6,403 nucleotides of DNA, from NCBI GenBank assembly GCA_019312695.1, contig JAFDCT010000062.1, positions 1 to 6,403 of the forward strand, read 5' to 3'. The DNA comes from Deltaproteobacteria bacterium. GTDB taxonomy: Bacteria; Desulfobacterota; Desulfobulbia; Desulfobulbales; BM004. Positions 1-5,844 of the stretch are shown one piece after another (the stretch's first letter is position 1; every line of letters begins with the position of its first letter). The translations under genes were made by a program, and so were the position numbers. Below the pieces are notes generated by a model. It was not told where the DNA came from. It searched no databases and was given only the letters and a program-made list of their open reading frames with translations.

Positions 1-338
1 AAGAGATATTGGGAGAAAAAAGGTGGAGGTGATTTTACTCCTGAATAACAGGACCGGCGAGACCAGCAGCAAAAAGATTGACAGGGTCTTCATTGCCATC
101 GGTTATGAACCGACGGTTGAGTTTGCCCTTAAAACAGAGGTCAAGCTGACCGTAGACGGTTTTATCAAGTGTGATGCCAATCACCGGACAAACATTTCTG
201 GAATCTATGGGGCCTGCGATATGGAGGGGGGACTATAAACAGATCGTTACCGCTGCTGGTCAGGAAGCCGGTGCGGCAGTGACCATATTTGAGGACCTTG
301 TCACACCATACTGGAAAACCGGGCACAGCAAAAAATAA
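1..338 (+). pseudogene. C-terminal part of a thioredoxin-reductase-like FAD/NAD(P)H oxidoreductase, frameshifted
   Basis: Pieces in different frames together give the C-terminal end of a pyridine nucleotide-disulfide oxidoreductase of the thioredoxin reductase type. The frame of base 3 reads EILGEK. The frame of base 23 reads a KV(E)V...NNRTGE strand, then VFIAIGYEPTVEF and DGFIKCDANHRTNISGIYGA, stopping with TAA at 236-238. The frame of base 231 reads DYKQIVTAAGQEAGAAVTIFEDL and stops at 336-338. Family members have these blocks in one frame, so two shifts are implied: one in the A6 run at 16-21 and one in the G6 run at 226-231. The usual Gly-Asp of the FAD-binding motif is Cys-Asp here (TGC at 217-219). 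The 5' part lies outside the window. Either the gene is decaying or the two homopolymers are sequencing errors; the Gly-to-Cys change favours decay. Intact family members pass electrons from NAD(P)H through FAD to a disulfide partner in the cytoplasm. Confidence 0.75.
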
Positions 339-347
339 GCATCGGCT

Positions 348-368
348 CTTTTCTCTCCTGAGAAAAAG
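348..368. terminator. Weak AT-rich hairpin between convergent genes
   Basis: The 30-base gap between the oxidoreductase remnant and the convergent ABC-F gene contains CTTTTCTC, a TCCT loop, then GAGAAAAAG. This can pair over about six to eight bases on either strand. No good T tract follows directly on either strand, so a shared bidirectional terminator is only a possibility. Confidence 0.2.
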
Positions 369-2354
369 TTATTTCAGCAGTGTTTCGAATTCGGCCTCCA
401 GCGCCTCAACGAGGGCCTGAATTTCCTCCCAGTGCGGATAGAGGCGTTCAAGTCTGCGCTCAAGGGAACTGTATTCCTTGCTGCACTCGGCAAATTTTTC
501 CTGATCCTGATAAAGCTGGGGATCTGCCATCAGCTGCTCCATCTCCTTCTTGCGCGCCTCCAGCTTCTCAATCTCGTTTTCAGCCTGCTCAACCTCATTT
601 TTCAAAGGCCTGAGCTTTCTGCTTTTCTCCTGCCTTATTTTTGCCTGCTCCTGCCTGGCCGCCTTGCCTTTCTGCTTTACGGTTGCTTCTTCCTGGTCCG
701 CATTACTGCCGACTTCTTCTTTCTGCTTAATATCCGCAGATGCTGCAAGGTTCTTCAGTTTATACAGATAATCGTCAATATTACCCTCATAAAGCGTGGC
801 GCGGCCCTCTCTTATTTCCAGCACCTTATTAATAAAACCGTTAACAAAATGCCGGTTGTGCGACACGACAATTATGGTGCCGTCATATTGTGACATGGCC
901 TCCTGCAGGACTTCCTGGGAATTCATGTCGAGATGGTTTGTGGGCTCATCGAGTATAAGAAGATTGGCAGGCTGCACAATCATCTTTGCCAGGGCCAGCC
1001 TGCTTTTCTCGCCACCGGAAAGGACCTGCACCATCTTGTCCACCTCTTCACCCCTGAACAGGAAGGTGCCGAGAAGGCTGCGCACCTCGGTAACCGTCAT
1101 ATCTCCGGCAACCGCCGACAGGGTCTGGAAGGCTGTAAGACCCGGCGCAAGCTCCTGGGCTTGGTGCTGGCCGAAGTACGATATCCTGACATTATGCCCC
1201 AGCTTTACCCGGCCCGAGTCAGACTCTTCGAGTCCGGCCAGTATCCTCATCAGGGTTGACTTTCCGGCTCCGTTCACCCCAACGACAGCCATTTTATCAC
1301 CACGCTGCAGATGAAACGAGATATCAGCGAAAACCTTTGTGTCGGCATAACTCATGCCCAATTTTTCAACGGCCAGTGCCTGGCGGCCGCTCGGAGCAGC
1401 TGGTGGGAAATGGAAGGCTACCCCATGTTCTGTTTCCGCCAATTCAATACGATCCATGCGCGCCAGTTGCTTGAGGCGGCTCTGCACCTGTTTGGCCTTG
1501 GTGGACTTGGCGCGAAACCGCTGGACAAACCTCATGGTCTGGCGAATCTGGGCCTGCTGATTATCATAAGCCGCTTTCTCGACCTGCAGCCGTATTTCCC
1601 TGTCCGCAATATATTTTGAGTAGTTACCCTTAAAGGCTGTCAGCCTGCCGAGGCTCAATTCCCAGGTTGTTGTGGTAACCTGGTCAAGAAAGGTCCTGTC
1701 ATGGGAAATGATCACCATCCCGCCGTCATAGGTCAGGAGAAAATTTTCCACCCAGGTCAGTGAATCAAGATCAAGGTGATTGGTCGGCTCATCAAGGAGC
1801 AGTAAGTCCGGCAGGGCAAGTAACAGCTTGGCCAGCATCAACCTCATGAGCCAGCCGCCGCTCAGGGAACTGCTCGGCCGGTCAAAATCTTCCACGGAAA
1901 ACCCCAAACCCATGAGCACCTTTTCTATCTGGGACTGCACCCTGAATATATCTATTCTTTCCAGCCGGTGCTGCAGTTCTCCCTGCTGTTTGAGCAGGTT
2001 GCTGTATTCCGTGTTTTCAGGACTCACGGCTGCCAGTTGCCTGTTTATCTCATCCAGGTCCTCCTGCAGAACCAGAGCCTCGGCAAAGGCGTTTTCCGCC
2101 TCCTGATAAATAGTCCGGCCGGTGTCAAGCGCTGTGGCTTCCTGGGGCAGATAAGCCACGCTGAAACGTTTCGGCCGGTTAACTACGCCGGGGTCTGTCT
2201 CCGTAATGCCGCAGATGATCTTCAGCAGGGTTGACTTCCCGGCACCATTGACACCAACCAAACCGATGCGGTCATTATCATTGATCCTGGCCGAGACACT
2301 GTTGAACAGATGTTTATCGCCGTAGCGTATATCAAGGTTGTTAATGGTGAGCAT
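369..2354 (-). CDS. ABC-F family ATPase (YheS-like), putative ribosome-associated translation factor
   Basis: A 661-residue soluble protein with two ATP-binding cassettes and no membrane segments, the ABC-F layout. Cassette 1 has Walker A GVNGAGKST (34-42), signature LSGGW (164-168), Walker B LLLLDEPTNHLDL (184-196) and H-loop SHDR (about 217-220). A charged helical linker (about 244-305, with RFRAKSTKAKQVQSR) corresponds to the ABC-F P-site tRNA-interaction region. Cassette 2 has Walker A at about 359-367, signature LSGGE (445-449), Walker B LLILDEPTNHLDM (465-477) and SHNRH (498-502), with Asn where Asp is usual. The C-terminal tail (about 545-661) is a charged coiled coil as in YheS. ABC-F proteins act on ribosomes in the cytoplasm, and some protect against antibiotics; a specific role is not readable here. 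The start chosen is ATG at 2354, giving the usual MLTINNLDIRYG. An in-frame TTG 33 bases upstream lies inside the 8-bp repeat array. No clear Shine-Dalgarno precedes the ATG. The gene is probably cotranscribed with the radical SAM gene 60 bases upstream. Confidence 0.93.
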   Translation of the reverse strand: MLTINNLDIRYGDKHLFNSVSARINDNDRIGLVGVNGAGKSTLLKIICGITETDPGVVNRPKRFSVAYLPQEATALDTGRTIYQEAENAFAEALVLQEDLDEINRQLAAVSPENTEYSNLLKQQGELQHRLERIDIFRVQSQIEKVLMGLGFSVEDFDRPSSSLSGGWLMRLMLAKLLLALPDLLLLDEPTNHLDLDSLTWVENFLLTYDGGMVIISHDRTFLDQVTTTTWELSLGRLTAFKGNYSKYIADREIRLQVEKAAYDNQQAQIRQTMRFVQRFRAKSTKAKQVQSRLKQLARMDRIELAETEHGVAFHFPPAAPSGRQALAVEKLGMSYADTKVFADISFHLQRGDKMAVVGVNGAGKSTLMRILAGLEESDSGRVKLGHNVRISYFGQHQAQELAPGLTAFQTLSAVAGDMTVTEVRSLLGTFLFRGEEVDKMVQVLSGGEKSRLALAKMIVQPANLLILDEPTNHLDMNSQEVLQEAMSQYDGTIIVVSHNRHFVNGFINKVLEIREGRATLYEGNIDDYLYKLKNLAASADIKQKEEVGSNADQEEATVKQKGKAARQEQAKIRQEKSRKLRPLKNEVEQAENEIEKLEARKKEMEQLMADPQLYQDQEKFAECSKEYSSLERRLERLYPHWEEIQALVEALEAEFETLLK

Positions 2355-2363
2355 AAAATTTAA

Positions 2364-2419
2364 GGGTTCAAGGAGTCTAGGGTTCAAGGGGCCCAGGATT
2401 CAAAAGCCGTGGGGTCAAC
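2364..2419. repeat. Array of degenerate 8-bp units (consensus near GGGTTCAA)
   Basis: Seven consecutive 8-base units can be read on the plus strand: GGGTTCAA, GGAGTCTA, GGGTTCAA, GGGGCCCA, GGATTCAA, AAGCCGTG, GGGTCAAC. Units 1, 3 and 5 are near-identical, giving a stronger 16-base period, and units 6 and 7 are degenerate. The array fills the spacer between the radical SAM stop codon (which lies inside the last unit) and the ABC-F start codon. On the transcribed strand it reads as TTGAACCC-type units and supplies no obvious Shine-Dalgarno. It is not protein-coding in any convincing way. Confidence 0.6.
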
Positions 2420-3431
2420 AAACAAGGACTGTATTTCTTGCCTGATCCTTATTAAAGACCACTTCAACATTTTCCAGCAGGCCAAGTACTGTCAATCGCT
2501 TGATGTTGGTATTATCCGGACCGCGAAAAGCGGACTCATCAGCTGCAGCGATGTGCAGATATTTTCCCTGCCTGCCTTGTTCCGACTGCAGGATTTTTCT
2601 TGTTTTCTTGTAAAGATTTCTGGCAATGACAAGCTCGCCGAAGGCTGGATGATAGGGCCCGGCCACCACCTTTTCCGCAAGTTCTGCCGAAGACTGCAGC
2701 CCCAGGCGCACCACCCTGATATTTTGTTCATCAAAAACAGCTTTCATCCTGCAGCTGAGAGCTACCGCCCCGGCTAATGACAGTGGTTTATATTTTCTGT
2801 CCCGATACAATTTTTCCAGGCCGCTGCCCTTTATTACAAGGACAGGGTATATCCTGACAAAATCAGGCTCAAGCTCAGCTGTTTTTCTTGCAGTTGCCAT
2901 CACCCTGGCGCAATTATCAGCCGGCAGGCCGCACATCAACTGGGCCCCAACAATAAATCCTTTGCCTTTTAGCAACTTTATGGCTTCCTGCGCCTGCAGC
3001 ACGGAATGACCTCTGATGCTTGCGTCTAGTACATCCTGATGAAGGGACTGAATGCCGAGTTCCACAATGCTGACTGAATGTTCCTTTAAGAATCCTGCAA
3101 TTGTTTCATCAATATAGTCAGGTCTTGTTGATATCCTGATAAAATCTACTTCTTTGTTCCGGATAAAAGGGTTCACACTTTCAAGAAGTTCCCGCTGCCT
3201 CTGTTGCGGAAGACCTGTGAAACTGCCACCATAAAATGCGACCTGCACCCTTTGTTTTTTTTCTTTCCGGGGCCGCTGCAGCCAAAGTCTTATGGTTGTT
3301 TGTACAGCCTCAGGTGTAACAGGTTCGCTCTCCACCCTTGCATTTCCGGTTATGGTGTACTGGTCGCAGAATATGCAGCGATGCCGGCATCCCTGGTGCG
3401 AAATAAAAATTGGAATTACGAGAGGTTTCAT
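2415..3431 (-). CDS. Stand-alone Elp3-like radical SAM protein
   Basis: A 338-residue protein with the radical SAM cluster motif CRHRCIFC (Cys15, Cys19, Cys22; CX3CX2C), which binds a 4Fe-4S cluster for reductive cleavage of S-adenosylmethionine. Further landmarks are FYGGSFTGLP (66-75), STRPDYI (101-107), ELGIQSL (124-130) followed by RGHS, and GAQLMCGLP (162-170). These match the radical SAM domain of the Elp3 superfamily. The C-terminal GNAT domain of true Elp3 is absent, so tRNA wobble-uridine acetyl-radical chemistry cannot be assumed and the substrate is unknown. Its length suits the short Firmicutes paralogue often found beside rnc. It starts with ATG 63 bases after the rnc stop and is probably in the same transcript; only a weak, distant AAGGA precedes it. 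The stop codon lies in the 8-bp repeat array. The family assignment is firm; the function is not. Confidence 0.9.
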   Translation of the reverse strand: MKPLVIPIFISHQGCRHRCIFCDQYTITGNARVESEPVTPEAVQTTIRLWLQRPRKEKKQRVQVAFYGGSFTGLPQQRQRELLESVNPFIRNKEVDFIRISTRPDYIDETIAGFLKEHSVSIVELGIQSLHQDVLDASIRGHSVLQAQEAIKLLKGKGFIVGAQLMCGLPADNCARVMATARKTAELEPDFVRIYPVLVIKGSGLEKLYRDRKYKPLSLAGAVALSCRMKAVFDEQNIRVVRLGLQSSAELAEKVVAGPYHPAFGELVIARNLYKKTRKILQSEQGRQGKYLHIAAADESAFRGPDNTNIKRLTVLGLLENVEVVFNKDQARNTVLVC

Positions 3432-3494
3432 GAGGGCAGGACTTTCCTTACAAAAATTAGGTTGAGAGAATAAACCGTCAGAGCTCCTCTGGAA

Positions 3495-4241
3495 TCACTC
3501 ATTTCCCAGTAATCCATCCCACCATGAATCAATATTTTCAAGGGCATTTTCTGCTGCCTGCTGTTCAGCAATTTTCTTACTGCTGCCAATACCGGTGCCT
3601 AGGGTCTTTTCCAAAAACCTGACCGAGACTGTAAATTGCTTGGCATGATCAGGCCCCTGTTCATCGTTAAGGTGATAGGTCGGGGCCCGGTTAAACTGCT
3701 CCTGCAGCCTTTCCTGCAGCAGGCTTTTGGGATCTTCAACAAAGATTCCTTCCATCCTGTCAGCAAGCAGCGGTTTAAACTGGCTGTTGATAAACTTAAG
3801 GGTACTTTCATATCCACTGTCAAGATACATCGCGCCGATAAGCGCCTCGAACGTGCTCGAAAGTATTGATGCCTTTTTCCTGCCGTGTGAAGCCTCTTCC
3901 CCTTTACCAAGCATGAGAAAGCCGCCAAGATTAATATTTTTGGCCATCCGGGCGAGGGTTGACTCGTTGACCAGCCCGGCCCGCATTTTTGTCAGCTCAC
4001 CCTCCCGGGACCTTGAAAACAGATGGAAAAGCATGTCGCTGACAGCCAGATCAAGAACCGCATCCCCAATAAATTCGAGCGTTTCGTTGTTCTGGCTCCC
4101 CTCAAGCTGTTCAAACCCATATGAACTGTGGATCAGGGCCTGCTGCAAAAGGTTAACGTCGGAAAACTTATGCCCCAGTAATACTTCCAACTCTCTGAGT
4201 TTATTATTATTTTTCTGTGCCAGTTGCGGAATGGTATCCAT
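3495..4241 (-). CDS. rnc: Ribonuclease III
   Basis: A 248-residue double-strand-specific endoribonuclease that matures rRNA precursors and processes other structured RNAs. The N-terminal nuclease domain has the signature NETLEFIGD (52-60, with catalytic Glu53, Glu56 and Asp60), REGELTKMRA (about 79-88), GKGEEASHGRKKASIL and FEALIGAMYLDSG (131-143, with the metal-binding Glu at 132). The C-terminal double-stranded RNA-binding domain runs from about DPKSLLQE (170) to the end, with the KK..AEQQAAENAL helix. The Asp usually three residues before the second metal-binding Glu is Ser here (residue 129, AGC at 3855-3857). I chose ATG at 4241. An in-frame TTG at 4286 would add 15 residues, but it overlaps a good -35 element, and family members need no such extension. 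It is the first gene of a minus-strand cluster and is divergent from tRNA-Cys. Confidence 0.95.
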   Translation of the reverse strand: MDTIPQLAQKNNNKLRELEVLLGHKFSDVNLLQQALIHSSYGFEQLEGSQNNETLEFIGDAVLDLAVSDMLFHLFSRSREGELTKMRAGLVNESTLARMAKNINLGGFLMLGKGEEASHGRKKASILSSTFEALIGAMYLDSGYESTLKFINSQFKPLLADRMEGIFVEDPKSLLQERLQEQFNRAPTYHLNDEQGPDHAKQFTVSVRFLEKTLGTGIGSSKKIAEQQAAENALENIDSWWDGLLGNE

Positions 4242-4258
4242 GGTCCAATTGTAGCCCA

Positions 4259-4286
4259 ATTGTATTACCCATATGAAGGCTGACAA
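4259..4286 (-). promoter_or_regulatory. Predicted sigma-A-type promoter of rnc
   Basis: Read on the minus strand, TTGTCA (4286-4281) and TACAAT (4264-4259) each match the -35 and -10 consensus at five of six bases, with a 16-base spacer. Transcription would begin near 4252, leaving a leader of only about ten bases before the rnc ATG at 4241, with no room for a normal Shine-Dalgarno. The position supports the ATG start over the upstream TTG. Confidence 0.4.
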
Positions 4287-4333
4287 TTTCCTCTTGTCAA
4301 AAAAATTATTCTATGTTTAAGATGATCGCTCTG

Positions 4334-4354
4334 TGAAATCATGCTATGATTTCA
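4334..4354. repeat. Perfect inverted repeat over the tRNA-Cys promoter region
   Basis: TGAAATCAT (4334-4342) and ATGATTTCA (4346-4354) are perfect reverse complements separated by three bases. The repeat covers the putative extended -10 of tRNA-Cys and lies between it and the divergent rnc promoter. It could be an operator for a dimeric regulator, or a chance palindrome. No T tract follows, so it is not a typical terminator. Confidence 0.5.
4342..4350 (+). promoter_or_regulatory. Extended -10 element, predicted promoter of tRNA-Cys
   Basis: TGCTATGAT is an extended -10 (TGn followed by TATGAT, five of six consensus bases). Initiation would fall around 4357, a few bases before the mature tRNA 5' end at 4363. 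No good -35 is visible at 16-18 bases upstream, which is tolerated by extended -10 promoters. Confidence 0.4.
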
Positions 4355-4362
4355 TGATAAAG

Positions 4363-4438
4363 GGCGGCGTAGCCAAGTGGCTAAGGCAGCGGTCTGCAAA
4401 ACCGTTATTCACCGGTTCAAATCCGGTCGCCGCCTCCA
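4363..4438 (+). tRNA. tRNA-Cys (GCA anticodon), CCA encoded
   Basis: A full 76-base cloverleaf is visible. The acceptor stem pairs GGCGGCG (4363-4369) with CGCCGCC (4428-4434) over seven bases. The D arm is GCC-loop-GGC with the conserved GG in its loop. The anticodon arm pairs GCGGT with ACCGT around the loop CTGCAAA, giving anticodon GCA at 4396-4398. The T arm pairs ACCGG with CCGGT around TTCAAAT. Base 73 is T, the identity base of cysteine tRNAs, and CCA is encoded at 4436-4438. It carries cysteine to the ribosome for UGC and UGU codons. It stands alone between the divergent rnc gene and an integrase remnant that lies just beyond its 3' end, the usual place for site-specific integration. 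Confidence 0.97.
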
Positions 4439-4447
4439 AGTAAATTC

Positions 4448-4484
4448 AAGGGGTTAGCCATTATTGGTTCTACCCCCTTTTTTT
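4448..4484 (+). terminator. Rho-independent terminator after tRNA-Cys
   Basis: AAGGGG at 4448-4453 pairs with CCCCTT at 4474-4479. The stem extends inward with small bulges through TAG/CTA and CCA/TGG around a short TTAT loop. A run of seven T bases (4478-4484) follows. It begins ten bases after the tRNA CCA end. The T run overlaps the stop codon of the integrase remnant on the other strand. Confidence 0.7.
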
Positions 4485-4838
4485 ATCCTGTTGCAGATCG
4501 GTTGCGAATGGTTGAGCTTTCTAACATTCTTTTATCCAATTCGTCAATGTCAGAAACACTCAGTTTCGGCATCCATTTATAGTATGTTCAGTATGTAATA
4601 TCAGGTAAACTATGTCCCATCTCTTTGCTAACCTCTGCAGTGAATGATCTTTGCTGGGTCGAGGGGTAGCATAAATATGCCTCATATCATGGGGGTGTCT
4701 TCTTTCTAAGCCTAATTTTTCAACTGCTTTATTCCATACTCGTTGTACAAAGTTACCATAATTCAAATAACTGCCATCTGCATTGAAGAAAACCCATTAT
4801 GGTTTAACATCCCAACCATTCTTCAATTTAACTTTTCT
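4483..4838 (-). pseudogene. Decayed tyrosine recombinase (phage/ICE-type integrase), catalytic-domain remnant
   Basis: Read on the minus strand, the C-terminal catalytic domain is recognisable but broken. One frame gives RKVKLKNGWDVKP, a TAA (4799-4797), then WVFFNADGSYLNYGNF, a helix KAVEKLGLERR, and PHDMRHIYAT, which matches the H-x-x-R box (HDLRHTYAT-like). After SKDHSLQ the similarity moves to another frame near 4635-4639: EVSKEMGHSLPDITY, an in-frame TGA (4590-4588), then TYYKWMPKLSVSDIDELDKR, ending with TAA at 4485-4483. The GHS box and the Tyr of the TYYKW segment are the expected C-terminal motifs. The N-terminal DNA-binding half is missing. An open stretch continues to about 4889 without clear similarity, and 4839-4952 holds nothing else I can support. 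The active enzyme would have recombined phage or ICE DNA at an attachment site, very likely the adjoining tRNA-Cys 3' end. Confidence 0.8.
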
Positions 4839-4952
4839 GTCACTAAAAACAAGTAAAGGTTGCCAGTAGATATAACAACCTTTCAAGAATCATTTGCGGG
4901 TTAACAGATCAGATATTAGCAAAAACTTTAACACAAGGCTCAGCCGCGGAGA

Positions 4953-5498
4953 TCAGCCGTCTGCTGGAGCAACTTTTGGGCCATTAGCTTCGTATCCTTC
5001 GTGGAAAGTAACGGTGCCCTGCGGCGTGTGACCGTTGAAAGACACAGACAAAAAGACATCGGGTGGAACTCCCTCCAGCACAAGTCCCGGCATGTTCTCA
5101 AACCCGAATTTCCTGTAGTAGTCAGGATGTCCAACTACGCAGCAGCCTTTGGCACCTAAGTCTTTCAATTGTGCTACACCCTCCTGTATCAGTGCCTTGC
5201 CAACACCCTTCCGCTGGTATTCCGGTAACACTGAAACAGATACTAGTCCGTACCAGTGCTTAGTGTCGTCCGAGATTGACACAGGGGAGAACGCAATATG
5301 TGCAACTACACAGCCATCAATTTCAGCAACAAGAGATAAACTCAAGGCTTTTGCTGCACGTAATGCCTCGATGATGAATTGCTCCGTGTGGTTGCTTATC
5401 TCTAGAGTTTTGAAAGCCGCAACGGTAATTTCGGTTATGATGCTAACTTCAGCATCTGTCTCGCTTCTAATTATGATCGCGGGGTTCCTGGAAGTCAC
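4953..5498 (-). CDS. GNAT family N-acetyltransferase (YhbS-like)
   Basis: A 181-residue cytoplasmic protein covering a whole GNAT fold. IIIRSETDAE begins the first strand and helix. SLVAEIDGCVVAHIAFSPV (55-73) forms the central strands. VSVLPEYQRKGVGKALI (88-104) holds the acetyl-CoA pyrophosphate loop Q-R-K-G-V-G (95-100). GHPDYYRKFGF (123-133) is typical of the YhbS group (COG3153-like). It transfers an acetyl group from acetyl-CoA to an amine; the substrate is not predictable. The start is GTG at 5498; an in-frame TAA lies just upstream, and there is no ATG near the N-terminus of the domain. No clear Shine-Dalgarno is seen, so the start is less certain than the family. The gene appears intact and sits next to the integrase remnant, so it may be cargo of the former element. 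Confidence 0.88.
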   Translation of the reverse strand: MTSRNPAIIIRSETDAEVSIITEITVAAFKTLEISNHTEQFIIEALRAAKALSLSLVAEIDGCVVAHIAFSPVSISDDTKHWYGLVSVSVLPEYQRKGVGKALIQEGVAQLKDLGAKGCCVVGHPDYYRKFGFENMPGLVLEGVPPDVFLSVSFNGHTPQGTVTFHEGYEANGPKVAPADG

Positions 5499-5844
5499 GT
5501 TTCTGTTTTAGGCCAACAATTTATTATTCATAAAATTTGATATATCTTGCCACAATCTTGTGTTTTTGTAATACAAAATTTAACTCAATATATTCACTGG
5601 CAATCTTGATGATCTAGTAACAATTCACGACTGTAAAGAGCAGTCTTTATAGTTGGCACTGCCCTGTATATAAAAGAAAAACCCCCGATAAAACAGGGGG
5701 CAATGGATAGGTTTTTTCTGCTTGACACTGTCAGACATATCAGCAGATATCGTAAGTCGTTAACTTGCCGTTTAGAATTGGTTTACAACAGGTTTATGTT
5801 TTGGTTCAGAAAGAAATTCTGTATGCTTTAACTGAAATTTTGCC
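5499..5844. other. AT-rich gene-poor spacer between the GNAT and YwqK-like genes
   Basis: This stretch has no convincing protein gene. It contains a small palindrome, TTTTGTAATACAAAA (5564-5578), 66 to 80 bases upstream of the GNAT start codon; a short inverted repeat GACTG/CAGTC (5629-5645); and the terminator of the gene to its right (5672-5701). Possible minus-strand promoter elements for the GNAT gene, a TTGTGG-like -35 and a TATGAA-like -10, are weak. The part from 5702 to 5844 would be the 3' untranslated region of the YwqK-like transcript. Confidence 0.5.
5672..5701 (-). terminator. Rho-independent terminator downstream of the YwqK-like gene
   Basis: On the minus strand CCCCC (5700-5696), a nine-base loop and GGGGG (5686-5682) form a GC hairpin followed at once by TTTTTCTTTT. 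It lies about 145 bases past the stop codon of the gene at 5845-6403 and separates it from the GNAT gene on the same strand, so the two are probably separate transcripts. Confidence 0.75.

Noticed and set aside
432..1619. Several plus-strand open frames of about 70 to 170 codons inside the ABC-F region
   Set aside because: They lie antisense to a gene with every expected ABC-F motif, have no recognisable domains and no start signals; they are shadow frames.
2364..2419. CRISPR-like interpretation of the repeat array
   Set aside because: Units are 8 bases with no spacers of constant length and no cas genes nearby; it is a simple degenerate tandem repeat.
3478..3490. Short palindrome CAGAG/CTCTG just past the rnc stop codon
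   Set aside because: Five-base arms with a three-base loop and no T tract; too weak for a terminator, and the genes on both sides look cotranscribed.
3735..4254. Plus-strand open frame opposite rnc
   Set aside because: It is the reverse complement of the RNase III coding region, whose domains and signature motifs are unambiguous.
5703..5831. 42-codon plus-strand frame starting ATGGATAGG after an AGGGGG stretch
   Set aside because: The AGGGGG is part of the minus-strand terminator stem and is too close to the ATG; the peptide shows no recognisable family and no good promoter precedes it.
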